Notes under the pieces: model-generated
Seen by the model: the letters and a program-made list of their open reading frames with translations, nothing else
The model's database searches: none
Told to the model about the DNA's origin: nothing
Made by a program: the position numbers and the translations under genes
Part shown: piece after piece, positions 12,154 to 23,196 of the stretch
Layout: each line of letters starts with the position of its first letter
Numbering within the stretch: position 1 is the stretch's first letter
Assembly: GCA_035610365.1 (NCBI GenBank)
Contig: CM069435.1
Location: 13,195,123 to 13,259,122 of the forward strand
DNA: 64,000 nt
Direction of reading: 5' to 3'
From: Aquatica leii
Lineage: Eukaryota > Arthropoda > Insecta > Coleoptera > Lampyridae

Positions 12154-12210
12154 CGTTCCACTGTTCTATTTTTTCCGAACTGTGATGTAGATATGTATAA
12201 AATCTTTGCG

Positions 12211-12377
12211 TCAAACTTTTGGTTTTCTTAAAGACCAGGTTTTACACTTGCCTTGATAATTAACATACTCAGCACTGCGACGCCCGGTGGTGTAAAATAA
12301 GATAAAATGCATTTTAACTAATTTTAAAAATGTCATAGAAAGATCTAACGCTGTCTTTTGAGATCTTTTAAGTTTGA
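12211..12377 (-). other. Candidate last exon of the 12.5-13.5 kb gene
   Basis: After an acceptor-like AAATTTAG, 55 codons are open to a stop at 12211, and the phase matches the donor at 12529. The residues show no domain and the region has no independent support. It could equally be chance, with the true 3' exon elsewhere. Confidence 0.25.
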
Positions 12378-12529
12378 CTAAATTTAACATATTTGACATT
12401 TAAAACAAAATACATAATAGTAACAAGGTCTTAAAAATTTTAAATTACACTACCTTTTGCAAGGTCAAGTGTATAACTTGACTGAGCTAATGGTTTTAAA
12501 ATATTGCTAAAATAATAAAAGTTACTTAC

Positions 12530-13468
12530 CTGGCAATGCACTTAATAAGTGTGCAGTAATAAATTGAAAAAGATCAAAGATCCTATGAATCCTTAAATAC
12601 TTTTGAGCTTTTTTCATTTTTTTTGAAGCGCCCTTAGTATCAGTTTTACTTGACAAATCTATCGTTTCTTCGTATTCTTCAGCTTCAGTTTCAGCTTCAA
12701 CTTCTTTCTCTGCTTCTAACCCCATTAAAAAGCAAAGCTGATCTTGTCCAGTCTTTTCACTATACAACGATTCCGTTTGGGTTTCTGAAGAATCGCTATC
12801 TTTAATTTCAGTACTTTTAAGAGTTTCTAAGCTTTGACACGGAGTTATAGTGTCTTCCACAATATGTTCATCAGGTTTGTATATTTGTTTAGCTCTTCTT
12901 TGTTCTTGTATTCTTAAAGCGTCTTCTAAAGAAGAAATATTTCGTAAACCAAAACCGGTAACTAAAATCGAAGGTTCTTCTATAGAATCTGGAGCTACTG
13001 TATGAAACAGAGGTTTTGTGTTAGACTTAATGTGGTTGTATACTGTTTGCTGAACGCTCGGCGTGCGAACGCATTTATCTTCATGTGGCAAAAGTATTTC
13101 AGCCTCCGTGAATTTAAGTACATACGAACTGTGTTTCTTGACACGAGGAGCTAAACGTTATTAATTAGTAACGTTATTACTAAATAAAAAAAAACTTACT
13201 CATAGGTGTTGAAAATGGTGTCATTTTTCTTGGAGTACTTGGAGCAGTAGAAACATTTTCACTACATGTTGGATAGCGGGATCGTGTCGATGTAGATTTT
13301 ATTTCTTCAGTTATTGTCGACAACGATTGTTTCTCCATCGACCAGCGTAATTGGTTATTAAAGCGTAAACGTTCTTGTGATAGTTTCCTGTCCTAAAATA
13401 ATAGTTCATATAACATTAATGTATAATGTATTTTTTTAACTTACATTTGATGCAAAATCGTCGGTCAT
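12530..13468 (-). CDS. Spliced host gene of unknown function, three exons, 3' end open
   Basis: Three exons join in one frame. Exon 1 is 13468-13445 (ATG start, MTDDFASN, donor GTAAGT). Exon 2 is 13392-13200 (acceptor ATTTTAG, donor GTAAGT, phase 1). Exon 3 is 13150-12530 (acceptor GTTTAG, donor GTAAGT, phase 1). Introns are about 50 bp, normal for insects. About 279 codons have no stop. The protein has a Ser/Thr/Pro-rich N-terminus, the block GFGLRNISSLEDALRIQEQR, an acidic Glu-rich stretch, a basic patch (KKMKKAQKY) and then LRIHRIFDLFQFITAHLLSA. That last helix resembles the first helix of RIIa/Dpy-30-type dimerisation motifs found in ciliary proteins; this is inference only. At least one more exon is needed. 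It is the only gene here that looks intact and non-transposon. Confidence 0.7.
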
Positions 13469-14094
13469 AAAAATGATATAAATATAAAACGAGACACTTT
13501 TTCTCTTTGGCGAATATTAAACTGTCACAATAAAAATAAAACAAAAAAATTTTGAAATATTTAAATTTCTATGGTAATAATTCAACAAAATTAATTTTGT
13601 TAAAAAAAGTAATAGATCGTAAACTATAGTACAACCGCGCATAGCTCTCTTGCAATTGTTAAGCTTTTTGCAAACACTGAAAAATGCACGACTTTAATTC
13701 AAAAAAGGATGACAAAAATCACACGTTATTTGGTAAGTTTTTCAAGTTTCAAGTGCTTTACCGAATACAAAATAAATCATTTTTTGTGACGGTACAGAAA
13801 TTGTTTAAAATAAAGAATATTCATGGTGGATACTACAAAACTTTAAATTAGTACAAAAATTTGATTTGGAAACACTTCCAAGTTAAGCCTTGGTCAAAAT
13901 GTAAGTCGAGATATGTATCTTGAGTTAGTGGAAAATTATTTAACTAATTAATAGCCTTTATTTCTCATAAAAATACTTTTTTTTAACAAAGAATTCGAAT
14001 TTTTAAATGAAACATAAAATTATCCTACTACATAACAAATAAAATCCTAAACCCTCCACCGCTAACCAATTCTTTATATACAAATACATCCCAA
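13469..14094. other. Intergenic, upstream of the spliced gene
   Basis: AT-rich DNA between the minus-strand gene start and a minus-strand retrotransposon. It probably contains the promoter of the 12.5-13.5 kb gene, and an AT-rich ttttatatttatat motif lies about 15 bases before its ATG on the minus strand. No further feature is supported. Confidence 0.4.
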
Positions 14095-16375
14095 TATTCA
14101 TGTTTACACAACTTGTAATCTTCTTCTTCTTCTTTTTAACCTCTTCCATTCATCCCACTCCTTCTCCCAAAATCTCCAACCTTCCTCTCTCCTCTTCTCT
14201 TAGTTCTAAGTATTACTTTAACATGTGCTCTATATTTTCCCACCCCTCTCCATATAAACTAGATCTTCTATCTTAATCTTCCTTCCAGTACTTATTCTCT
14301 TCATCTTCATTCCCGCATCTAAACTTTGCTACCATGCTTTTTAATCTCAAACTTTTTTTGCTTTTTATGTACCTTTGGAATATTCTTTATCACTAAACTT
14401 CTTATTATTTCATCTTTTATTTCCCTTCATGTCTCCCTTATTTTCTCTACCTCTTCTTTCGCATATCCAACTCTTTCATAATACCTTCCTCTTTCTTCTT
14501 GTCCATAATTATTTTTTTCATTTTTCACCTCTCTCCAGCACATTTAAAGCAATTTAAATTCTTCTTTTTCTTTCATTTGTTCTTCGCAACACATTGTTTT
14601 CTTCCCCGCCTGTACTTTTATCTTTTGTATCTTCATTTCCTCCTCTACTATGTACTCTGGCGTCTCTCTTTCTAATCCTAACGTCAATTTTCAGTATTTT
14701 TCTTGTACTTTCTCCAATTCCTCCCATTCCTTCCCCCCCCATCTTTTCGTCCCGTACATCATCACACTCTTTATTAATTCTTCTATTTGCTTCCCAAACT
14801 CCCTCTCTCCTATACCCCGCACCTGACCTACTATTCTATTACATTTCTTTGCCAACCAATTTATATAAACCTCATCTTTATTGTCGTATCTGATTCGATA
14901 GCCCAAATAATTTACTTTACTAAACTTTCTATTACCTCGTCTCCCCACTTCCACTCTACTCTTTTTTTTACCCCTTCCTCCTTCTTTGAAAGACTACTAT
15001 GTTTGTTTTTCCCACATTTACAATTAAACATTTTTTGTTTAAATACTTTTTTACTGTTTTTATCATCTCCTTTATCTCTCTTTCTTTCTTCGCTATAATC
15101 ACTATTTTATCCGCATACACCAAAACCCACACTTTTAACCTTTTCCATTACTATTCCTCCACTCTGTTGCTCCATCAACTCTTTCTCTAAAACCTCTAAA
15201 TATACAGCAAATAAACTAGGACTAAGTGATCACCCCTGCCTTAATCCCTTATTTGTCTAAAATGCTGCATTTAACTTTCCATCTAATTTTACTTTGCACT
15301 TTGTCTCATTATATATTTCTTCTATATTCCTGACTAATTCTTCCTCTATCTGTTTCTTTCTTAATATATTCCATATTTTGCTTCTATTGACATTATCAAA
15401 CGCTGCTTTTGTATCCAAAACTAACGCAAAAACTTTCCCCCTCTTTACTTCGAATTATTTGTTTATTATCTGTTTTAATATGTATAGATTATCTAATGCC
15501 TTTTTTCCTCTTCTAAATTTTGTCTGCCGTTCTGGTAAGATCTTTTTTCCTCCATTTCTCTTTCCAGTCTTTTTTGCAAAATTGTCATATAAATCTTGTA
15601 TCTTACATTTGCACACTTATACCTATATAGTTTATTACTTCTCTTTTAGTTCCTCCTTTAGAAACTGGGCATATTATTGCTTCTCTCCAATCATCCGGAA
15701 ACCCTTCACCTGACCATATCTTATTTAAATTTTTCCCTAGTCATTCTTTCGTTCTCTTTCCTGTATATTTCTATTGTTTTCCTTGCGTTCCATCCGTCTC
15801 TTTTACCTTTCCTTTTATTATTTTTTCAGATGCTTTTTTTATTTTTTCTTTCTGTATAGCCGTTCTGCTTCATCCTCTTGTTATCCTTTCCAATTAAAAT
15901 TCACCATTCCTTTCTTCTTTCCCTTTTAAAACGTCTACGCAATGTACTCTCCATTTTTTCATATCAATTTGTATACCCCCTTTTTTTCCAATTTTTTCCT
16001 TATTCAAAAGGCTTCATTTGTCTCCTTCATTTTCTAACATATTTATTTGATGCTCTAACTCTCTTTTATATTCCTCTTTTCTCTTACAACACTTTTTTCT
16101 ATATTGTAATCTTAATCTTTTATATTCCTAAATATGAATTTTTTCCCCACCTTTTTTTACTTCTTTTTACCTCGTTCCTGGCTTCTCTGAATTCATTATT
16201 TCACCACTTCTTTTCTCTACATTTTTTTATGTTTTTTTCTAGTATCTTTTTTTATTTACTGTTTCATCCATTTTATTGATCAGTTCTTTCACTACTTTTT
16301 CTACTCCTTCCTCCATCCATTGTTTCTGGAAATTAGGATCACTAACTTTTATTTGCTTAGAAGGGTCACTCATGA
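14095..16375 (-). mobile_element. Decayed non-LTR retrotransposon (RT part)
   Basis: Minus-strand translation shows, in order, a connector between endonuclease and RT (NEFREARNEVKRSKKRW near 16190), an RT block LDTKAAFDNVNR near 15420-15385 and then KGLRQG.SLSPSLFAVYLE near 15245-15190. It continues with a damaged YADK (normally YADD) near 15110, and a C-terminal block (KVNYLGYRI, then GKEWEELEKVQEKY) at 14930-14691. The last block is typical of a family abundant in insects. Long C/T-rich runs on the plus strand are its coding A/G bias. No endonuclease domain or 5' end is visible. Many stops and frameshifts. Confidence 0.75.
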
Positions 16376-16539
16376 TTTCTACTAAAAAAAAGTCGCGCAG
16401 TTACGGAGGTGACGTCTGCGAGACAACCCAGAAAAGTAAACTCGTGTAGTTTTTACAAAATCTTGTCTAAAATCTTTGGGTGTCCGTTCCGTACATGCTA
16501 ATCACATAGCTAGCCGCTTGAAGTGGTAAGATATAATTT

Positions 16540-17640
16540 ATGCCGATGACGCGTTTGCAAGCAGTTAAAATGAATTCAAAAATATTTGAAATTCTCGAAT
16601 CGATGAATAAAAATATGGAAGAAAATAATAAGAAAATGGGCGAAAATTCTCAGAAAATTGAAGAAAAACTATCCGAAAATTCTAGAAAAGTAGAAGAAAA
16701 ATTGTTAAAAAATCCTAGAAGTTCAAAAGAAGAAATTCGAACAAGCATTGAAAATCACATAAAGACTATTAAAAAGCAAATACAAGTTAGTATAGAAAAC
16801 CAAATTAAAATTGTTCAAGAAGAATCTCAAACAGATAGGTTAAATTTAAAAGAAGAAATTTGCGAATCTGTGAATGACAAAATAGAAACAGTAGAAGACA
16901 GAATGAAACTACTGGAAGAAAGAATGAATCAAATGAATTGTCACGGTGAAGAAAGTGTCACGAGCGAACATTTAATAATGGACCATCGAGAAGAAACCAC
17001 TCACAAGTTTAAGGTGGTACTTCTAAATTTTGATGGTAGAGCTCCATGGTCAACGTATTACAAGCAGTTCGAAGCGGCAGCTACAGCCAATGGTTGGAGC
17101 AACAAGCAGAAAGCGACGTCTTTAATAGTGTCCTTACGTGGAGAAGCTCTTGGAATCTTGCAAAATTACTTTTAATTTCACGTTTAGAAATGAGATATAG
17201 AGGTGCTTATTTTCAACAAGTGTATCAAGCTCAAATTAAAAGTCAGGTTCAAAGAGCAACCTAAAGTCTTCAAGAGTTTGAGGTTGACATCTCCAGATTA
17301 ACATGGTTTGCGTATCCTACAGCGCCAGATACCTTTTTGGAGCAGTTGGCTATTTAAACCTTTGTAGACGGCCTTCGAGACAACGAAACGCAGCAGACTC
17401 TCCGGTTAGCTCGACCAAAGACATTGGATGACGCTTCGGTGCATGCTTTAGAGTTTGAAGCAGCAAAACAAGCATCGCAACGAGACGGTCATAAACTTTG
17501 CTGTGCTACAGAAGTATCCGCGCAGACACTGGAAAGCATCGAGGAGACAACGCGACGAATATTTCGGGAAAAACGAGTGACGACATTGAACTGCGGTGAA
17601 ATAGGTCATGTACGGCGGCATCGTACTAAACCTAAGAATA
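16540..17640 (+). pseudogene. gypsy copy 2 gag
   Basis: Starts at ATG 16540 (MPMTRLQAVKM), matching the gag start of copy 1. A Lys/Glu-rich coiled-coil with repeated ENS.K.EEKL units comes first, then the capsid-like region with WSTYYKQFEAAATANGWS near 17045-17100. The nucleocapsid knuckle follows near 17590-17620, with its first Cys lost (L-N-C-G-E-I-G-H-V-R-R-H). Stops occur at 17173, 17262 and 17355. Gag would package the RNA. Confidence 0.8.
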
Positions 17641-19198
17641 GGTTAAAAAGAGCGCTCGAAAATTTTAAACTAGGCGACCAAAAGAGACAAAAAATAATCT
17701 CATCTGGCCAGGCTCCGGAAATTACAATTCAAATGGCATCGCCGATGGAGCAATTGCATGGCATTTATCTTGATGGTAAAATCAATGGAAGAAGTGTTCA
17801 GTTACTGGTTGTCACGGGAGCGACGACGACTATCATTCGTCTTGACATGTTATTGGAAAACGAGAAGACATCACTAATAACAGTACGACTTCAAACGGCG
17901 ACGGGCGAGGAAATACCTACTCACGGACAAGTCAAAGTAACCATTGGTTTGGGAAATGGAGTACTCGACCATCAAGTACTGGTAGCCAACATCACGGAAG
18001 GAGTTATCCTGGAAATGGACGTGATAAAGAAGTATGGGTTCCATTTGGATATGAAGAACGATGTCCTGAAGATCGACAATGAAGAAATTCCTTTTCATTC
18101 GTCAGAGAAGGCAGCCGTGCGAGTCTTATTGAGTGAAGACGTGACTCTGCCTGCAAGGACTAAAAGTGTGGTGATGGCACGCCTGGATGGAAATCTCCAG
18201 GAAGGCTACATACGCGTGATTAAATCAATGGCGAGCGGCTTAGTTGAAAAGGGACTACTCGTTAGTACGAGTAAAAAACACGATGCCAGTAAGGATCTTA
18301 AACATTAACTCAGATCCTGTAACGTTGAAAAAGAAGACCGTGGTAGGTCAATGCACTCCAGTATCTAAAATTGTGAGATGCGTGAAGTCTAACGAAGATA
18401 CATCGCCAAAGAAGTGTTAACAACATCTATTCGACATTCTTACCACTAAATGCCAAAATCTCAGTCAAGACCAGCTGGCTAAAGTTAAAGTGTTGATCCA
18501 AGAGTATCAAGATGTGTTCGCGATGGAGAGTGGTTCCAAAGGAAGAACTAACGTGATCAAACATAAAATTAATATCGGAGACGCTCGGCCGATACGACAA
18601 CACCCACTCAGACTTCTTTTGGCGAAAAGAAAGAAAGCTGAATACATAATTACGGATATGGAGAGAGAAGGCGTGAATGAACCTTCAAGTAGCCCATGGG
18701 CATCCCCGGTGGTACTCCTAAAAAAGAAGGATGAATCAACGAGGTTTTGCATGGACTACAGACAGCTAAACGACGTGACCAAAAAGGACAGCTACCCTTT
18801 ACCCAGAATTGACGATACGTTCGACGCCCTGTCAGGATACCAGTGGTTTTCCACGTTATATTTAAAGAGTGGTTACTGGCAGGTAAAATTGGAACTCAAG
18901 AATCGTAAAAAAATAGTTTTTACGATTGGAACTGGTTTTGTGGCAGTTCACTGTGATGTCCTTCGGCCTGTGTAACGCTTCTGCAACGTTCGCACGTTTG
19001 ATGAAGACCATCTTGCGCGGATTGTCTTGGAAGACGTGCTTGGTTTACCTAGACGATGTGATCGTGGTTCAAAAGTCGTTTGCAGAAGACTTGAACAACT
19101 TGAAGGAAGTGTTCCAGCAACTACGTGGGGCTAACCTCAAACTGAGCCCAAAGAAGTGCCACTTATTTAAGAAGGAGGTGCAATACCTTGGCTATGTC
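17640..19198 (+). pseudogene. gypsy copy 2 protease and first RT segment
   Basis: In frame with the upstream nucleocapsid, an aspartic protease region carries V-V-T-G-A-T at about 17810-17827, where the catalytic Asp of DTGAT is changed to Val. The RT then follows with [20 protein letters not shown] (18748-18807) and YLDDVIV (19048-19068). A frameshift near 18265-18308 separates protease and RT. At about 19198 the sequence leaves RT and re-enters the nucleocapsid region. Confidence 0.8.
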
Positions 19199-22100
19199 GC
19201 AAAACAAGTATCGCAACGAGACGGTCATAAACTTTACTGTGCTGCAAAAGTACCTACGCAGACACTGGAAAGCATCGAGAAGATGGCGCGACGAATACTT
19301 CGGGAAAGAGGAGTGACCACTTTGAACAGCGGTGAAATAGGCCATGTACGACGGCATTGTACTAAACCCAAGAAAAAGTCAAAAAGAGCGCTCGAAAATT
19401 TGGAACGAGTTGACCAAATGAAACAAAAATTAATCTTATCTAGTCAGGTTCCGGAGATTACAATTTAAATGACATCGCAGATGGAGTAATTGCATTATCT
19501 CTCTCTCTCTCTCGATAGCAAGATCAATGAAAAAAGTGTTCAGTTACTGGTTGACACGGGAGCGACAAAGACCATCATTCGTCTCGACATCTTATTAGAA
19601 AACGAGAAAACATCATCAGTAACAGTACGACTTCCAACGGCGACGGGCAGAACTTTAGTACGAGTGAAAAACACGATGCCAGTAAGGATCTTAAATATTA
19701 ACTCGGATCCTCTAACGTTGAAAAAGAAGACCGTGATAGGCCAATGCACGATAGTATCTCAAATTTTGAGATGCGTGAAGTCTAATGAAGATACGTCGCC
19801 GAAGAATTGCCCACAACATCTATTGGACATTCTTACCTCCAAATGCCAAAACCTTATCCAAGACCAGCTGGCTAAAGTTAAAGTGTTGATCCAAGAGTAT
19901 CAAGATGTGTTCGCGCTGGAGAGTGGTTCAAAAAAAAGAACTAACGTGGTGAAACATAAAATTAATACCGGAGACGCTCGACCGATACGACAACATCCAC
20001 GTAGACTTCCTTTGGCGAAAACAGAAGAAGCGGAACAAATAATTACAGATATGGAGCAAGAAGGCGTGATTGAAACTTTAAGTAGCCCATGGGCATCCCG
20101 AGTAGTACTCGTAAAGAAAAAAGATGAATCAACGAGGTGTTGCGTAGACTACAGACAGCTAAACGACGTGACCAAAAAAGACAGCTACCCTTTACCCAGA
20201 ATTGACGATTACTGACAGGTACAATTGGAACCCAAAGATCGTAAAAAACAGCTTTTACAATTGGAACTGATTTGTGGTACTTCACTGTGATGCCCTTCGG
20301 CCTGTGTAACGCTCCTGCAACTTCGAGCCTTTGATGAAGACCATCTTGCGCGGACTGTTTTGGAAGACGTGCTTAGTTTACTTAGACGACGTGATCGTGG
20401 TTGGAAGATCATTTAAAGAACACTAACTTGAAAGAAGTGTTCCAGCGATTACGTGAGGCAAATCTCAAACTGAGCCCAAAGAAGTGCCACGTATTTAGAT
20501 GGAAGTGCAATACCTTGGCCCCGTCGTATTTACAGATGGAGTAAAGGCTGACTCAGACAAAATTCGAGCAGTGCAAGCATGGCCAAGACTAATCGACAAA
20601 CATCAGGTCCAAAGTTTTCTTTTGTCGAGCACCTATTATAGACGATTTGTACCCGAATTTGCCACTATTGCTAAACCTTTGACGAAACTGACGGAAGAAA
20701 GAGCAGAATTTAGATGGAATGAAGACTGCGAAAATTCTTTCCATCAACTAAAACAGGCCCTAGTCACTTCACCAATTTTGAGTTATCCAAGAGAAGATAG
20801 AAATTGTGTTTTGAATACCGACGCAAGCAATCTGGCCATAGGCGCGGTACTTTCGCAAGTCCAACAAGAAAAAATCATCGCGTATTTTAGCAAGGTTTTG
20901 TCCAAGCCAGAAAGGAATTATTGCATGACTAGGAGGGAGCTGTTAGCAGTCGTTAAGTCCGTCGAACATTTCTAGAAATATTTGTATGGACGAAAATTTT
21001 TACTGAGAACAGACCACGTCGCTTTAAAGAAGCTACTGCAGTTCCGTAACCCGGAAGAACAAGTGGCAAGATGGATCGAGAGACTGCAAGAATATGACTA
21101 TGACACAGAACACCGTGCCAAAAGCAGTCATCGGAACGCTGATGCCTTGTCCAGAAGAGCAAGTCCGGCGGACTGCAGCCATTGTTCGCAACTGGAAGAA
21201 AAAGTGAAATGCCTCCGGAGAACTACTATGGTTGATGACGAGTAGGAACCTGAGCAGTTGCGTCGCGAACAAGAAAACGACTCTGAAATAAGACTACTCC
21301 TAAACTGGAAAGAAAACGGCCGACGACCAACTTGGGAGAAAGTGAGTGCCTTGGGCACAAACGTCAAAGCGTACTGAGCGCAGTGGGACTTTTTGATAGT
21401 AGAGGACACTTTGCCATTAAGAAGACATTATGAAAAGTTCGTGAAAGATTCTACTGGGTGAACTGCAAGGAAGATGTCATGAAATGGTACCGTAAATGCA
21501 CGGTCTGCGCATCAGGAACAGGTTCAGCGCAAAGCACCCATGCAGCAATACAACGTAGAAAGAACTTTGAAAAGAGTAGCGATTGACATTGCAGGGCCGT
21601 TTTTAGAATCCGATTAGGGAAATTAATACATCTTGGTGGCGATAGATTATTTTACGAAATGGACGGAGGCTTACGCCATACTCAATCAGGAGATAGCTAC
21701 AATCGCAGACGTATTAGTAAAAAAAGTTTTTCTGCCGGTTTGGAGTTACGTTGGAATTACACTTCGATTAAGGCCGCAATTTTGAGTCTGCGCTGTTTTA
21801 AGAAGTTTGCCGAATGTTGGGAATTAAGAAAACTAGGACGACGCCTCTCCATCCTCATTCTGATGGCATGGTTGAGCAGATGAATCGAACAATGGGCAAG
21901 TACTTAGCCAAAGTAGTGTGCGAACACAAAAAAGACTGGGATCAGTACACCTTTTCCTAATGGCATATTGATCATCCGTTCACAAAAGCACAAATCAAAC
22001 ACCATCCCGTGTGATGCTCGGTCGCGAAATACGACTGCCATGCGACCTCCAATTTGGACGAAGACCGGAAGAAGAAGTTGCTGGAGAAGATTACGTCAGC

Positions 22101-22430
22101 AAGAGGCTAGACGAAGTACATGAAGAGGCCCGTAAAAACACAAACAATTGCCAGCGACAAGATAACGACTAGATATAACGTTAAGGCACAAAATGGTGGG
22201 TTTCAACCTGGCGACATGGTCTGGTTGTATAATCCCCAAAGGAGACGTGATTTGTCGCCGAAGCTGCAAAGCCAATAGGAGGGCCCCTATGAAGTTGTGC
22301 AGCGTATTAATGACGTCATATATCGCATCCGAAAACCGTTCAGAGGCGAGCCAAAAGCGGTCCACGTCGATCGTCTAGCCCCGTTTGCTGGCAATAACCA
22401 CAATACGCAAGCCCAGGTCAGAACCAGAAT
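19199..22430 (+). pseudogene. gypsy copy 2 second unit: nucleocapsid, protease, RT, RNase H, integrase
   Basis: Begins with nucleocapsid residues (VSQRDGHKL), then a second protease with an intact VDTGATKT (19549-19572), unlike the first unit. About 350 bp of the protease C-terminus are missing before [14 protein letters not shown] resumes and has another deletion after PLPRIDD (20210). RNase H (DASNLAIGAVL near 20823) is well preserved. The integrase part (21400-22300) is broken by stops and small deletions. The LTR-proximal end carries the macro-CCCH region listed separately. Confidence 0.8.
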
Positions 22431-22439
22431 AATAAGCAG

Positions 22440-23050
22440 CAGAACTAGGAATCAAATCGATGGAATGGAGTTCCAGAAGTATATGAACTTATACGGAGGT
22501 TCTGGAGAAGCTAGGTTCGAAGTGACCACCGAAGAACAACAAGACCTGTTCCAAACACAAAAAGGTTACGCCATCGCACATTGCGTGAGCGGGGATCTTG
22601 ACATGTCCAGAGGGGTTGCAGTCATGTTTAAAAAGAAAGTTTGAGCAGATAGATGAATTACGAAGACAGCAACCGGCAGTCGGACAAGTTTTAGAACTAC
22701 GTGGTGACAGACGCTTTGTTTTCTAATTGGTCACTAAGAAATACTCACGTACCAAGAAAGAAGTGGAGTTCCACCATGTTAAGAAATTGGCAGTAACCAA
22801 GCTTGGTTGTGGCTTAGATCGACTGAATTGGAGGAACATGTAGGAAGGTGTCTTCCGAGGAACAGGCGTTTAAGTGTTGGTCAGTAGTTACCAACCAAGA
22901 AGAATATCGGGTCCGGAAAAATCCATTGACTGTTACTTTTATTGTCAAGGAAGTTGCCGAAATGGAGGAAGCTGCCGCTATTGCTACGATCCTTTCTACC
23001 GGTGTCGCATCCAGTCTCCTGTTTTTAGACAGAACAGTTCTAAAGAGGGG
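22440..23050 (+). pseudogene. gypsy copy 2 macro domain and CCCH finger
   Basis: The segment reads YAIAHCVSGDLDMSRGVAV near 22570-22625, which is the N-terminal part of a macro domain. After frameshifts it continues with LGCG(L)DRLN near 22805-22825 and CYFYCQGSCRNGGSCRY near 22934-22984, a CCCH-type finger whose last ligand is hard to place. The order and spacing match copy 1. Their retention in an old copy shows that the two domains were already part of the family before these copies diverged. Confidence 0.75.
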
Positions 23051-23054
23051 ACAG

Positions 23055-23196
23055 TGAAACGTTTTCAAATTCAAGAGCTTTCTCGAAGTTGTTATCCATG
23101 TTCTAAAACGTATACCGAAAGATATGGAACATTCGAAAAGGATTTCCAAAATGTGTATAGATAAATTAATTAGTTTTAATAATAAAATTCGTTACA
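23055..23196 (+). repeat. gypsy copy 2 3' LTR, internally deleted
   Basis: Directly after the polypurine tract TAAAGAGGGGACAG (23041-23054), TGAAACG starts an LTR. It matches the LTRs of copies 1 and 3 (ACGTATACCGAAAGATATGG) and ends in ...CGTTACA. It is about 142 bp, against about 450 bp in copies 1 and 3, so most of the middle is lost. A similar purine-rich run followed by TAAAACGTTCTGAG at 23236 may be another remnant. Confidence 0.65.

Larger units (their letters stand above)
16540..23196 (+). mobile_element. Ty3/gypsy retrotransposon, copy 2 (decayed, rearranged)
   Basis: A relative of the better preserved copy 1 in the opposite orientation: gag (16540), protease, RT, RNase H, integrase, macro domain, CCCH finger, polypurine tract, then a shortened 3' LTR (23055-23196). 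No 5' LTR is visible. An internal duplication at about 19199 returns from RT to the nucleocapsid region, so nucleocapsid, protease and the start of RT occur twice. Stops and frameshifts are scattered throughout. It keeps one informative trait: nucleocapsid and protease lie in one open frame (17424-18308), suggesting that the family encodes a fused Gag-Pol. Confidence 0.85.

Noticed and set aside
14095..16375. Many plus-strand frames rich in Phe, Leu and Ser resembling membrane proteins
   Set aside because: They are reverse-strand shadows of an A/G-rich retrotransposon coding strand.
16376..16539. 5' LTR of gypsy copy 2
   Set aside because: No similarity to the LTRs of copies 1 and 3, and no TG...CA ends. 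It is probably the end of the neighbouring element or unrelated DNA.
19496..19514. TC dinucleotide run as a regulatory GAGA-type site
   Set aside because: A short microsatellite inside a dead gypsy copy, without other regulatory context.
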